NCBI GenBank assembly: GCA_020249865.1
Contig: JADCEV010000152.1
Span: 1 to 34,579 of the forward strand
Direction: 5' to 3'
DNA: 34,579 nucleotides
DNA from: Roseomonas sp.
GTDB taxonomy: Bacteria > Pseudomonadota > Alphaproteobacteria > Acetobacterales > Acetobacteraceae
Shown here piece by piece: positions 6,615-15,130 of this stretch. The position numbers were made by a program, and so were the translations under genes. The notes beneath the pieces were generated by a model. The model worked only from the letters and a program-made list of their open reading frames with translations, did no database searches and had not been told where the DNA came from. How positions within the stretch are numbered: position 1 is the first letter of the stretch; the number at the start of each line of letters is the position of its first letter.

Positions 6615-8762
6615 ATGGTTGTGTCCGTCCTGACCCCTTCCCTGCCCCGAAGCCCAAGCCTGACCGCATCGCCCGGCTTGTGGCGGGTCAGGGCGGCCGA
6701 GGCTTTCGCCGCCGAACGGCAGCAGCAGGCGCTTTGGCTGCCCGTCGCCATGGGCGCGGGCATCCTGCTGTATTTCAGCCTGCGAAGCGAACCGGATGCA
6801 AGGCTGATCTGGCTGGCCCCTGGCCTGATCATCGCCGCGCTGCTTCTTGCGCGCCGCTGGCCTTTCTGCGGCTGGCTTTGCGCTTTGGTTGCGGCGGGCA
6901 GCTTTGGTTTTGCCGTGACGCTCTGGCATGCGCAAAGGGCGCCGCCGCCGCTCTCCCCACCGCCACGGGCAATCGTGGTGCAAGGCATTGTGCAAAATGT
7001 GCAGGCGCTGCCGCAGGGGCTGCGCGTGACGCTTGCCGATGCGCGGCTTGGGCCAGAGGCACCGCGCCTGGAACGCAGCATCCGGCTGCGTCTGCGCAAT
7101 AATGACCCCGCACGGCCAATGCCCGGCGATCTGCTCAGCGTCCGCGCGCTGATCCGCGCCCCGGCAGCGCCGGCCTATCCCGGCGCCTGGGATTTCCAAC
7201 GCGCGGCGTTTTTCAGTGGTCAGGGCGGCGTTGGCTTTGCCATTGGCGCGGCAGAGGTCACGCCAGGCGCCGGCGAAGCCCCGCCCTTTGCCGGCTTGCG
7301 CACCGAACTCGAAGCTCGTGTTCTTGCGGCCTTGCCCGGCTCCGCCGGGGCAATTTCAGCGGCGCTGCTGACCGGTAGCCAAAGCGCCATTCCAGCGGCT
7401 GATCTGAATGCCATGCGCGATTCGGGTCTTGCGCATCTGCTGTCTGTTTCCGGCTTGCATATCGCGATTGTGATGAGCGTTTCCTTCTGGGTGACGCGCT
7501 TGCTGTTGGCGCTTTATCGCCCTCTTGCCTTGCGCGTGCCGGGTAAGCTGCTGGCGGGATGTGGCGCCTTGCTTGCCGGGGGCTTCTACATGCTGCTGAC
7601 CGGCGCGCAGGTGCCCATGCAGCGCAGCTTTGCCATGGCGTGTCTGGTGACGCTCGCCATTCTGGCGGGGCGGAAGGCGATTTCGCTGCGCGGCCTGGCT
7701 TGGGCTGCGGCGGTGGTGATGGTCTTCGATCCGGCGTCCCTGCTTGGCCCATCCTTCCAAATGTCCTTCGCGGCGGTGCTGGCCCTGATCGCGGGGTGGG
7801 AGGCCGTGCAGCCGCGCCTTGCCGGGCTGCGCGGCCAGAAGGGTTGGGCGTGGCGCATTGGCTTTGGTGTGTTTGGGTTGATGATGACCTCGGTGCTGGC
7901 GGGTGCGGCGACAGCGCCCTTCGGCCTCGCGCATTTTGGGCGGCTGCAATGGTATGGGGTGGCGGCGAATGCGGTGGCGGTGCCGCTCACCTCCTTCATT
8001 GTCATGCCTGCCGGCATGTTGGCGGCTCTGCTGATGCCGCTTGGCCTGGAAGCGCCGGCGCTTTGGGTGATGGGCTTTGGGGTGGAGGGGATCTTGTGGG
8101 TGGCGCGCATTGTCGCCGCCTGGCCGGGAGCGACGGAATCCGCCATGCCGATGCCCGGCTGGGGCTTGGCGGTCTTCGCCTTTGGGCTTTGCTGGCTATG
8201 CCTGTGGCGGCGCTGGTGGCGCGCCTTGGGCGTGCTGCCGATGATCCTTGGCCTGGCAAGCGCGGGCTTGGGGCAACCGCCCCATATCCTGGTGTCGCAA
8301 GATGCGCGGTTGGTTGGGTTTTTCACGGCGGATACGCTTTTCATCCAACGCCAACAGGGCGCTTCCAACCTGACGCGCGACGCCTGGCTCAGGCTTTATG
8401 GGCAGGATGCGGCCAGGGCTTTGCCCGTGGAAGGCACAAGCCCCGATGGAAAGCTTAGCTGCTCTGCTGAAGGCTGCCTGTTTCATGCGGGCACGAGCGC
8501 CTTTTTCGTCCGCCGCGGCGATGTCATGGCGCAATGCGGCAAGGTTGCCGTGATCATCTCGGCCGAGCCCATCCGGCAGCGCTGCCGGCAGAGCATTCTG
8601 GTTGATCGTTTTTCCGTCTGGCGCAATGGCACGCATGCAATCTGGCTTTTGCCGTCCGGCGCGCAGGTAATTTCTGATCGCGCCTGGCGCGGTGATCGGC
8701 CCTGGGTGCCGCCGCTGCCGCAACCTCGTGCGGCGGCCGAACCGCCGGCGCCGATTGAATAA
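6615..8762 (+). CDS. comEC: ComEC/Rec2-family DNA-uptake channel protein
   Basis: A 715-residue polytopic inner-membrane protein of the ComEC/Rec2 family, the channel that carries single-stranded DNA into the cytoplasm during transformation. After an N-terminal hydrophobic region (about 40-95) and a small soluble DUF4131-type domain, the Competence domain begins around residue 235. It carries the signature SGLAHLLSVSGLHIAIV, followed by many transmembrane helices to about residue 540. The C-terminal soluble part (about 560-715) aligns by character with the alphaproteobacterial type (DAWLRLYGQD, DRFSVWRNGTHAIWLL) but shows no HxHxDH metal site of the beta-lactamase-like nuclease domain. The ATG at 6615 has no good ribosome binding site. 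Only 4 bp separate its stop from the converging gene at 8767. Other competence genes are not in the window. Confidence 0.93.
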   Translation: MVVSVLTPSLPRSPSLTASPGLWRVRAAEAFAAERQQQALWLPVAMGAGILLYFSLRSEPDARLIWLAPGLIIAALLLARRWPFCGWLCALVAAGSFGFAVTLWHAQRAPPPLSPPPRAIVVQGIVQNVQALPQGLRVTLADARLGPEAPRLERSIRLRLRNNDPARPMPGDLLSVRALIRAPAAPAYPGAWDFQRAAFFSGQGGVGFAIGAAEVTPGAGEAPPFAGLRTELEARVLAALPGSAGAISAALLTGSQSAIPAADLNAMRDSGLAHLLSVSGLHIAIVMSVSFWVTRLLLALYRPLALRVPGKLLAGCGALLAGGFYMLLTGAQVPMQRSFAMACLVTLAILAGRKAISLRGLAWAAAVVMVFDPASLLGPSFQMSFAAVLALIAGWEAVQPRLAGLRGQKGWAWRIGFGVFGLMMTSVLAGAATAPFGLAHFGRLQWYGVAANAVAVPLTSFIVMPAGMLAALLMPLGLEAPALWVMGFGVEGILWVARIVAAWPGATESAMPMPGWGLAVFAFGLCWLCLWRRWWRALGVLPMILGLASAGLGQPPHILVSQDARLVGFFTADTLFIQRQQGASNLTRDAWLRLYGQDAARALPVEGTSPDGKLSCSAEGCLFHAGTSAFFVRRGDVMAQCGKVAVIISAEPIRQRCRQSILVDRFSVWRNGTHAIWLLPSGAQVISDRAWRGDRPWVPPLPQPRAAAEPPAPIE

Positions 8763-8766
8763 CCCC

Positions 8767-9507
8767 CTACCCCAGCAGCCGTAGCGCCATCACCGCCAGC
8801 ACCACGCCATTCAGCAGAAACAACCCCGCCGCCACGCCGCGTATCAGGCGCCCATGGCTTTTGCCGAAAAACCGCCCGAGCAACGCCACGCCGATCAGCG
8901 CGGGGATCGTGCCGGCGACGAAGCTCACCATCGCCAACGCACCGCCGAGCGCGCTGCCCGTCGCTGCCGCCCCGGCCAGGGCGCCGTAGAGCAGGCCGCA
9001 AGGCAGCGCCGAGAGCAGCAAGCCAAGCGCCACCCCGCGCAGCCCAGTGGGGGCTGCCAGCAGCAGGCCAAGACGTGCTTCCAATAGGCTCGGCAAGCGC
9101 GGCGTGGCGAGGCGCGGCAGCAGCGCGGCAAGCCGGGCGGAGGCTTGCGCAAACATCAGCAGCGCCGCGAGGGCAAGCATCCCCGCCAGCACCAGCCGCC
9201 AGCCGGTGCCGAGGCTCACCGCACCTACCACCCCGCCGGCCAGCGCGCCGAGCAAGCCGTAACCAATCGCCCGACCAGCATGATAGGGCAGCAATGCCGC
9301 GCCAGAAAGGCGCCGCAGCATCCCGCCAGACGCCGCCTGATCCGCCATCGCCGCAGATTGCGCCAGCACAAAGGGCCCGCACATGGCAGCGCAATGGCTG
9401 GCCCCGCCCGCCAAGCCGGCCAGGAACAGCGCGCCCATCACCGCCCAAAGCCCACCCGGGCCAAGCGCTTCCAGCCCATGCAGGCAAGTGGCGAGGAATT
9501 CCGCCAT
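8767..9507 (-). CDS. TauE/SafE-like (DsbD_2-type) integral membrane protein
   Basis: A 246-residue protein with six or more hydrophobic helices. The N-terminal motif GGASHCAAMCGPFVL (about residues 34-48) has the HCxxMCGP pattern typical of the so-called sulfite exporter TauE/SafE family related to DsbD/CcdA transmembrane domains. A second cysteine segment, LSALPCGLLYGAL, occurs in the middle. Members are often linked to copper handling or cytochrome oxidase maturation, but nothing here shows the substrate. It starts 6 bp after the stop of the uracil-DNA glycosylase gene on the same strand, so the two probably share a transcript without an obvious functional link. Family firm, function unknown. 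Confidence 0.87.
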   Translation of the reverse strand: MAEFLATCLHGLEALGPGGLWAVMGALFLAGLAGGASHCAAMCGPFVLAQSAAMADQAASGGMLRRLSGAALLPYHAGRAIGYGLLGALAGGVVGAVSLGTGWRLVLAGMLALAALLMFAQASARLAALLPRLATPRLPSLLEARLGLLLAAPTGLRGVALGLLLSALPCGLLYGALAGAAATGSALGGALAMVSFVAGTIPALIGVALLGRFFGKSHGRLIRGVAAGLFLLNGVVLAVMALRLLG

Positions 9508-9513
9508 GGAAAG

Positions 9514-10362
9514 CTACGCCGATGCCTGATCCAGCGCGCGCCGCAGCAGCAGCAAATCCGCCCAGGCTTCGCGCTTGGAAGCCGGGCTGCGCAGCAAATA
9601 GGCGGGATGAAGCGTCGGCAGCGCGGGAATGCGGCCAAGGCCGGGGATTTCCACCTCATGCCAACGGCCACGGAGCCGGGTGATACCCTCCTTGCCGCCG
9701 ATCAGCCCTTTGGCCGCGACGCCCCCCACCAGCACCAGCCGCTTCGGGCGGATCAGCGCCACCTGACGGCGCAGGAAGGGCAGGAAAAGCGCCACTTCCG
9801 CATCGGTTGGCGTGCGGTTCCCGGGCGGCCGCCAGGGCAGGATATTGGTGATGTAGAAATTACTCTCCCGCGAGAGGCCAACGGAGGCGAACATCCGATC
9901 CAACAATTGGCCCGAAGCGCCAACAAAGGGCCGGCCGGCGCGGTCTTCATCCGCCCCTGGTGCCTCGCCAATCAGCATCAGGCCGGCATCTGTGATGCCT
10001 TCACCAAACACTAGATTCGTCGCGGTTTCCCTGAGCGCCGAGCCATCAAAGGCCGCAATCGCCGCCTTCAGCGCCGCCAGATCGGGGGCAGCGGCGGCCA
10101 GGGCTTCGGCCCGCGTATTGGCCGGCGGCGCGGGCGCCAGGGCAACCGGGGCAGCGCGGATCGGGCGCGGGGCCGGTTCCGGTGCGGGGCGCGCGGCTTC
10201 GGGGGCGCGCGCAGGAGCCTCCCGCAGCGCCAGGCGATCCGCGGGGCTTTCCATCAGCGCCTCATCCGCGCCCCAGTCGCATTGCAGCGCCAGGGCGGCG
10301 GCCAGGGCGGATTTCTCCTGCTCCATCCCCCACATATCGGCCCGGTGCGGGGTTCCGCGCAA
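9514..10362 (-). CDS. Uracil-DNA glycosylase, family 4-like, lacking cluster cysteines
   Basis: A 282-residue base-excision repair enzyme that removes uracil from DNA. The N-terminal about 85 residues are Ala/Pro-rich and probably disordered. The catalytic domain shows motif 1 [17 protein letters not shown] (from residue 132) and motif 2 HPAYLLRSP near the C-terminus, plus [16 protein letters not shown], all typical of family 4 or the alphaproteobacterial branch. Classical family 4 enzymes hold a [4Fe-4S] cluster with four cysteines. Here the only cysteine is Cys28, in the linker, and the position where relatives have GCAL reads GSAL (Ser108). The true start could be one of the internal methionines at residues 10 or 13. 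The gene is divergent from ETF-QO. Confidence 0.93.
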   Translation of the reverse strand: MRGTPHRADMWGMEQEKSALAAALALQCDWGADEALMESPADRLALREAPARAPEAARPAPEPAPRPIRAAPVALAPAPPANTRAEALAAAAPDLAALKAAIAAFDGSALRETATNLVFGEGITDAGLMLIGEAPGADEDRAGRPFVGASGQLLDRMFASVGLSRESNFYITNILPWRPPGNRTPTDAEVALFLPFLRRQVALIRPKRLVLVGGVAAKGLIGGKEGITRLRGRWHEVEIPGLGRIPALPTLHPAYLLRSPASKREAWADLLLLRRALDQASA

Positions 10363-10413
10363 CCCGCGGCTTCGCTACATGGAGCAAATAGCCAAGAGGA
10401 AAGGCAGTTCGTG

Positions 10414-12042
10414 ATGTCCGAAGAACGGGAAGCGATGGAATTTGATGTGCTGATCGTGGGCGGTGGGCCTTCGGGTCTGGCCGCCGCCATCCGCCTGAAA
10501 CAGCTCGCGCCCGATATGGCGGTGTGCCTGATTGAAAAGGGCAGCGAGATCGGCGCGCATATCCTCTCGGGCGCCGTGTTGGAACCGCGTGCGCTGGATG
10601 AGCTTATTCCCGATTGGCGCGATGATCCGCCGGCGCTTGCCACACCCGCCGGTGATGACCGCTTCATGTTCCTGACGGAAACCAAGGCCTTCAAGCTGCC
10701 AACGCCGCCGGCGATGAATAATCACGGCAATTACATTGTCTCGCTCGGCAATGTCTGCCGTTGGCTGGGTGCAAAAGCTGAGGCGCTTGGCGTTGAAATC
10801 TATCCGGGCTTCGCCGCTTCCGAGACGATCATTGAAGATGGCCAGGTGCGCGGCGTGGTGGCCGGCGTGATGGGCATTACGAAGGATGGTGAAAAGGGGC
10901 CGAATTACCAGCCGGGGATGGAACTCCGCGCCAGTTACACGCTGTTTGCCGAGGGCTGCCGCGGTTCGCTCACGAAAAAGCTTTTTGAGACCTTCAATTT
11001 GCGCGATGGCGTCGCACCGCAGACCTTTGGTTTGGGGATCAAGGAATTATGGGAAATCCCGAAGGAAAAGCATCAGCCGGGCCTGATTTGGCATAGCGTG
11101 GGCTGGCCCCTGAACACCGATACCTATGGTGGGTCGTGGTTGTATATGCTTGGCGATAATCTGGTCAGCATCGGCTTTGTTGTCGGGCTGGACTACCAAA
11201 ATCCCTGGCTTTCGCCGTTTGAGGAATTTCAGCGCTTCAAGCAGCACCCGGCGGTGCGCGCCATGCTGGAAGGGGGCAAACGCATTGCCTATGGCGCGCG
11301 GGCCTTGAATGAAGGTGGCTTCCAGGCGATCCCGAAGCTGGTTTTCCCCGGCGGTGCGATCATTGGTGATTCGGCGGGTTTCCTGAATGTGCCAAAGATC
11401 AAGGGCACGCATACGGCCATGAAATCCGGCATGATCGCGGCGGAAGCACTCGCCGCCGCTTGTGCCACAGAAAATCGCGCGCCGGTGCTGAATGCCTATC
11501 CGGAAATGCTGCGCCATTCCTGGATTTGGCCGGAATTGGAGGCGGTGCGGAATATCCGGCCAGGCTTCGCGAAATTCGGCTTCTGGGGCGGCATGATCAA
11601 TGCCGCGATTGAAACCTATATCACGCGCGGCAAATCACCCTGGACGCTGTCGCATCATGAAGATCACGCCGTGCTGAAGAAGGGTTCGGAGGCACCGAAA
11701 ATCACCTACCCAAAACCCGATGGCGTTTATTCCTTCGATCGGCTGTCTTCTGTATTCCTGGCGAATACCAATCATGAGGAAGACCAGCCAGCACATTTGA
11801 AGCTGCGCGATCCTGGGCTTTGGAAGGGTGTGAATTGGGAAATCTTCGGCAGCCCCGAAAGCCGCTATTGCCCCGCCGGGGTTTATGAGGCGGTGGGCGT
11901 GGAAGAAGGACAGCCGCGCCTGGTGATCAATGCGCAGAATTGCGTGCATTGCAAAACCTGCGACATCAAGGACCCGACGCAGAATATTGATTGGTGCACG
12001 CCGGAAGGCAGCGGCGGGCCGAATTACATTGGCGGCATGTGA
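10414..12042 (+). CDS. Electron transfer flavoprotein-ubiquinone oxidoreductase
   Basis: A 542-residue membrane-associated flavoprotein that passes electrons from reduced ETF (fatty-acid and amino-acid oxidation) to ubiquinone. The FAD-binding GGGPSG lies at residues 16-21. The C-terminal [4Fe-4S] ligands are Cys486 (RYCPAGVYE), Cys510, Cys513 and Cys516 (NCVHCKTCDIKDP), with spacing like the mitochondrial enzyme. The ending QNIDWCTPEGSGGPNYIGGM is the family C-terminus. The open frame extends upstream to 10282, but the ATG at 10414 gives the usual N-terminus and follows AGAGGAAAGG at 10394-10403; a GTG at 10411 is an alternative. etfA and etfB are not in the window. The GST-like gene follows after 29 bp. 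Confidence 0.97.
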   Translation: MSEEREAMEFDVLIVGGGPSGLAAAIRLKQLAPDMAVCLIEKGSEIGAHILSGAVLEPRALDELIPDWRDDPPALATPAGDDRFMFLTETKAFKLPTPPAMNNHGNYIVSLGNVCRWLGAKAEALGVEIYPGFAASETIIEDGQVRGVVAGVMGITKDGEKGPNYQPGMELRASYTLFAEGCRGSLTKKLFETFNLRDGVAPQTFGLGIKELWEIPKEKHQPGLIWHSVGWPLNTDTYGGSWLYMLGDNLVSIGFVVGLDYQNPWLSPFEEFQRFKQHPAVRAMLEGGKRIAYGARALNEGGFQAIPKLVFPGGAIIGDSAGFLNVPKIKGTHTAMKSGMIAAEALAAACATENRAPVLNAYPEMLRHSWIWPELEAVRNIRPGFAKFGFWGGMINAAIETYITRGKSPWTLSHHEDHAVLKKGSEAPKITYPKPDGVYSFDRLSSVFLANTNHEEDQPAHLKLRDPGLWKGVNWEIFGSPESRYCPAGVYEAVGVEEGQPRLVINAQNCVHCKTCDIKDPTQNIDWCTPEGSGGPNYIGGM

Positions 12043-12071
12043 AAACGCCAGATCAGGACAGGAAAAATACC

Positions 12072-12680
12072 ATGCTGAAAATCCACGGCATCGCCCGTTC
12101 CCGTGCCTTTCGCTGCATCTGGGCCGCCGAAGAAGCCGGCCTTGCCTATGAAGTGATTCCGCTTGGCTTCGCGCCCGGATTCAAGCTGGAACGCCCGCTT
12201 GCAATCAACCCGAACAACAAGATCCCCGCCTTGGAAGATGGTGATCTGGTGCTGTTCGAAAGCCTTGCGATCAATCTGCATATCGCGGGCAAGGTCGGCG
12301 TACCGCTGATGCCCACCGGCAATGATGCCTCGCGCGTGCTGCAATGGACGCTTTGGGCGGCGACGGAGGTTGAGCCGCATGTGATGCGCTGGGCCTACAA
12401 TGCCTTCCTCCGCGCACCGGCAGATCGCATCGCGGCAGAGGCAGTTCTGGGCAAGGAAGCCACCGATCAGCGGCTTGCGGTGCTCGAATCGGAATTGTCG
12501 GGGCGTGATTATCTGGTGGGTAATGGCTTCACCATCGCTGATCTCAACCTTGCTTCCGTGCTCTATGGCTCCTTCGTGAATGGGTATGACTTCACCGCTT
12601 TTCCGAAGGTGAAGGCTTGGCTTGCGCGCTGCCTGGAACGCCCGGCGGCCAAGCGCGCAAGGGCGCAGCGCGAAGGGTAA
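12072..12680 (+). CDS. Glutathione S-transferase family protein
   Basis: A 202-residue protein with an N-terminal thioredoxin-like domain (about 1-78) and a helical C-terminal domain. The N-terminus LKIHGIARSRAFRCIWAAEE puts Ser/Arg residues at the usual glutathione-activating site. The family features NKIPALEDGD (cis-proline region) and LFESLAINLHIA (glutathione-binding ES) are present, as is FTIADLNLAS in the C-domain, the conserved N-capping motif. The substrate is unknown; these proteins conjugate or reduce electrophiles. The ATG at 12072 follows a GACAGGAAAAA ribosome binding site, and upstream in-frame codons are not family-like. Cotranscription with ETF-QO (29 bp) and the Bug gene (31 bp) is likely. 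Confidence 0.93.
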   Translation: MLKIHGIARSRAFRCIWAAEEAGLAYEVIPLGFAPGFKLERPLAINPNNKIPALEDGDLVLFESLAINLHIAGKVGVPLMPTGNDASRVLQWTLWAATEVEPHVMRWAYNAFLRAPADRIAAEAVLGKEATDQRLAVLESELSGRDYLVGNGFTIADLNLASVLYGSFVNGYDFTAFPKVKAWLARCLERPAAKRARAQREG

Positions 12681-12711
12681 GGCTTAACGCCCAAATTCGG
12701 GAGGAATGAAG

Positions 12712-13677
12712 ATGATCCATCGTCGTCTATTGCTGGCGGCACCCATGCTGGCCATGCCGGCCTTGGCCCGCGCGCAAGCCTGGCCGTCACGCCCGGTGCG
12801 CATTGTGCTGGCCTATCCTCCGGGAGGGTCCACCGATGTGCTGGCGCGCACCCTTTCTGCGGCTTTGCAGGAAGCCATCCCGGGTAGCACCTTTGTGGTG
12901 GATAATCGCCCGGGCGGGGCCGCGGTGGTTGGGACGCATGCGGTGGCCCAAGCGGCGGCCGATGGCTATACGCTGGCGCTGGGCAATAACCAGACCCATG
13001 CGGCGAATGCGGCCATGCTGCCTTCCCTGCCCTTTGACCCGATTGCGGATTTCGCGCCCATCGCCAAGCTGGCAACCGTGCATCACGCCTTGGTGGTGCC
13101 GGCCAACGGTGCCAGGACCTTGGCCGAACTGGCCGCGAAGGGCCGCAATGGCGGTAAGGTAACTTACGCGTCTTCCGGTGCCGGTTCCGCCAGCCATGTG
13201 ATTGCCGAGACCTTCGCACGGCGGGAGCGTTTGGATGCCACCCATGTGCCCTATCGCGGCGGTGCCCAGGCCACCACGGATACGGTTGCGGGTGTTGTGG
13301 ATTTCTTTGTCTCCACCTGGCCGCAGGTGGTTTCCCTGGTGCGCGAGGGCCGGCTGCGGGCGCTTGGCATTGGCGCCCCGGCGCGCCTGCCCGAAGCGCC
13401 GGATGTGCCGACCTTCGCGGAACTGAGCGCGCCTGATCTGGCGGTGGATGCCTGGTTCGGGCTTTGGGCGCCGGCCCGCACCCCGCCCGAGATCATCGCG
13501 CGGCTATCCGACAGCTTGCTCCGCATCCTGGCTGAGCCCGCCATGCGTGAACGGCTGCAGTCCCAGGGTTTTGTGGCCGCGCCCATGGCATCAACGCCCT
13601 TCGCTGAATTCCAAAAGGCGGAATTGGCGCGTTGGCGCGCGCTGGTTGACCTGACCGGGATCAGGCTTGCCGGTTGA
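12712..13677 (+). CDS. Bug-family (tripartite tricarboxylate transporter-type) solute-binding protein
   Basis: A periplasmic binding protein of about 321 residues. A signal peptide (HRRLLLAAPMLAMPALARAQA) precedes WPSRPVRIVLAYPPGGSTDVLAR, the characteristic Bug/TctC start where the PPGG loop contacts the ligand. The middle carries YASSGAGSASHV and DATHVPYRGGAQA, both strongly conserved in the family. The Shine-Dalgarno GGGAGG (12699-12704) nearly touches an ATG at 12706, so the ATG at 12712 with 7-base spacing is the more likely start. No TctA or TctB membrane partners are nearby; such orphan Bug proteins are common, and the ligand (usually a carboxylate or aromatic acid) cannot be told. A hairpin lies 30 bp downstream. 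Confidence 0.94.
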   Translation: MIHRRLLLAAPMLAMPALARAQAWPSRPVRIVLAYPPGGSTDVLARTLSAALQEAIPGSTFVVDNRPGGAAVVGTHAVAQAAADGYTLALGNNQTHAANAAMLPSLPFDPIADFAPIAKLATVHHALVVPANGARTLAELAAKGRNGGKVTYASSGAGSASHVIAETFARRERLDATHVPYRGGAQATTDTVAGVVDFFVSTWPQVVSLVREGRLRALGIGAPARLPEAPDVPTFAELSAPDLAVDAWFGLWAPARTPPEIIARLSDSLLRILAEPAMRERLQSQGFVAAPMASTPFAEFQKAELARWRALVDLTGIRLAG

Positions 13678-13707
13678 GCCGTTTTGTTCCTACCCCGTAA
13701 ATGAAAA

Positions 13708-13727
13708 GGGGCGCCTTGCGGCGCCCC
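13708..13727 (-). terminator. Terminator-like hairpin after OmpA copy 1 (probably bidirectional)
   Basis: Perfect 8-bp arms GGGGCGCC (13708-13715) and GGCGCCCC (13720-13727) enclose a 4-base loop. On the minus strand the loop reads GCAA (a GNRA-type tetraloop) and the stem is followed by TTTT, so it best fits the end of the OmpA gene at 13757. It also lies downstream of the plus-strand Bug gene, where the tail reads AAATCTTT. Confidence 0.85.
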
Positions 13728-13756
13728 AAATCTTTCCCGATACGCATATCCCCGAA

Positions 13757-14824
13757 TTAGCGGAGGATGATTTCCACGCGACGGTTCTGCGGCTCACGCA
13801 CACCATCGGCCGTCGGCACCAGGTTGTTTTCCTCACCAAAGCCGCGCGTGACGATTTCGTTGCGCGGCACACCGCGGCGCACCAGCTCAGCCGCCACCGC
13901 ATTGGCGCGACGCTGAGACAGACCCATGTTGTAATCCGCCGGTCCGGAGCGATCCGTGAAGCCATTCACTTCAATGCGGGTCACCCCGGCACCACGTGAC
14001 GAAGCGGCTTCGCCAATGATCTGGCGGGCGCGATCGGTCAGGTCAGCCTTGCTCCAGTCAAAGAAGACCAGGAAGGTGCGGGCAGCAGAAACTGGCGCAG
14101 CAGCCGCAACAGCCGGGGCCGCGTTGAAGGCGTAGCGGAGGCCAACCAGCAGGGAGTGGTTGAAGTTATCAACCTCAATATCCACCTTCTGCGAGGCAGA
14201 GCCTACCCCCGCGATCTTCGCGGTGTTCGTAACACCTATTTCGGGGCTCGAGGTCGCCATAAAGCGATACTCGGCTGTCAAAGACAAGCCAGGCACCGCG
14301 CTGATTGGCAAAGACAGACCAACAATTGCCTGGCCACCAAATGCGCCTTCAGTGCCACTATAGGTGTCGCTGCTACCGGCTTGTGAAATGCCAACGCTGT
14401 CATAATCATGCCAGATATAACCTGCGCCGACACCAACATATGGCGTCAATCCACCAAGCATTCCCCCGAGGTTGATATCGTAGAGAATGTTTGCCATTGC
14501 ACCGTAACTCGTGACCGTTCCTGTCGCACCCGGCCCTTTCAAACTTCCTCCGAGCTTGACGTCAGTAACATCATTTGACCGGTAGTTACCTTCAAGTTCG
14601 ACGCGAAAGCCATTCCCAAAACCCCAACCGAGGCTCAGAACGCCAACATACCCCCAGGAGAAATCATTCGTGTTATTGCCGCCCTTAAAGGTGACGTCGG
14701 TTTCCATTAAACGGTTCGTACCGAACCCCGCGCCAAGATACAGCCCATTCACGGGCTGGGCCTGCGCCAGCACCGGAAGCGCAACCACCGCCGCAGCGGC
14801 AAGAAGGGTCTTTTTGAAGCTCAT
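13757..14824 (-). CDS. OmpA-family outer-membrane protein, copy 1
   Basis: A 355-residue protein. A signal peptide (MSFKKTLLAAAAVVALPVLA, cleavage after AQA) precedes an outer-membrane beta-barrel (about 23-240, alternating aromatic strands such as LYLGAGFG, YVGVLSLGWGFGNGF and MANILYDINLGG). An Ala-rich linker leads to the OmpA C-terminal domain (about 249-355), which binds peptidoglycan (NGFTDRSG, LSQRRANAV, NRRVEIIL). It would tie the outer membrane to the cell wall. Compared with the other three copies the 107-residue tail differs at three positions (AASS for AASA, GLSQ for QLSI). A ribosome binding site GAGGAAAG precedes the ATG. It has its own hairpin terminator and 306 bp before the next copy, so it is a separate transcription unit. 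The barrel may bind ligands or phage; that is not shown. Confidence 0.93.
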   Translation of the reverse strand: MSFKKTLLAAAAVVALPVLAQAQPVNGLYLGAGFGTNRLMETDVTFKGGNNTNDFSWGYVGVLSLGWGFGNGFRVELEGNYRSNDVTDVKLGGSLKGPGATGTVTSYGAMANILYDINLGGMLGGLTPYVGVGAGYIWHDYDSVGISQAGSSDTYSGTEGAFGGQAIVGLSLPISAVPGLSLTAEYRFMATSSPEIGVTNTAKIAGVGSASQKVDIEVDNFNHSLLVGLRYAFNAAPAVAAAAPVSAARTFLVFFDWSKADLTDRARQIIGEAASSRGAGVTRIEVNGFTDRSGPADYNMGLSQRRANAVAAELVRRGVPRNEIVTRGFGEENNLVPTADGVREPQNRRVEIILR

Positions 14825-15130
14825 CGTCTTTCCTCACTTCTCTTTCACAGCGAAGGAATCGTGTCCCAGCGCTTCAGCAAAGTTGGTTAATCTTAATAAC
14901 AATAAGAGCGTGAAGGAGGAGACCTAAATTCATCTCGGGGGGGCAAGCGAGACCAAAAGGCCACGGACCGTGCTGAAATTGCCACACTCAATATGGAAGA
15001 TCAGGACCGGTAGGTCATGCTTGGCACCGAGATCAAGGCCAAAAGTGCATTAATTTATTTGGACGTAAGGGCGATAAAAAAGGGGCGCCTTGCGGCGCCC
15101 CCAATCTTTCCCAGGTGGGATCTTCCCGAA
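14825..15130. other. Intergenic region between OmpA copies 1 and 2
   Basis: 306 bp without a supportable gene. Reading on the minus strand it holds the terminator hairpin of copy 2 (15082-15101) and then the leader of copy 1. The leader is more A+T-rich than the surroundings (around 14880-14930 and 15045-15080) and so likely carries the copy 1 promoter, although no clear -35/-10 pair was found. Confidence 0.6.
15082..15101 (-). terminator. Terminator hairpin after OmpA copy 2
   Basis: Perfect arms GGGGCGCC (15082-15089) and GGCGCCCC (15094-15101) with a loop that reads GCAA on the minus strand, followed on that strand by six T residues. It has the same stem and loop as the hairpin after copy 1, which suggests it was duplicated with the gene. 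Confidence 0.9.

Noticed and set aside
6491-7099. N-terminal extension of the glutamyl-tRNA synthetase frame by about 200 codons.
   Set aside because: The added residues overlap comEC on the other strand and have no family likeness; the ATG at 6490 gives the exact family N-terminus.
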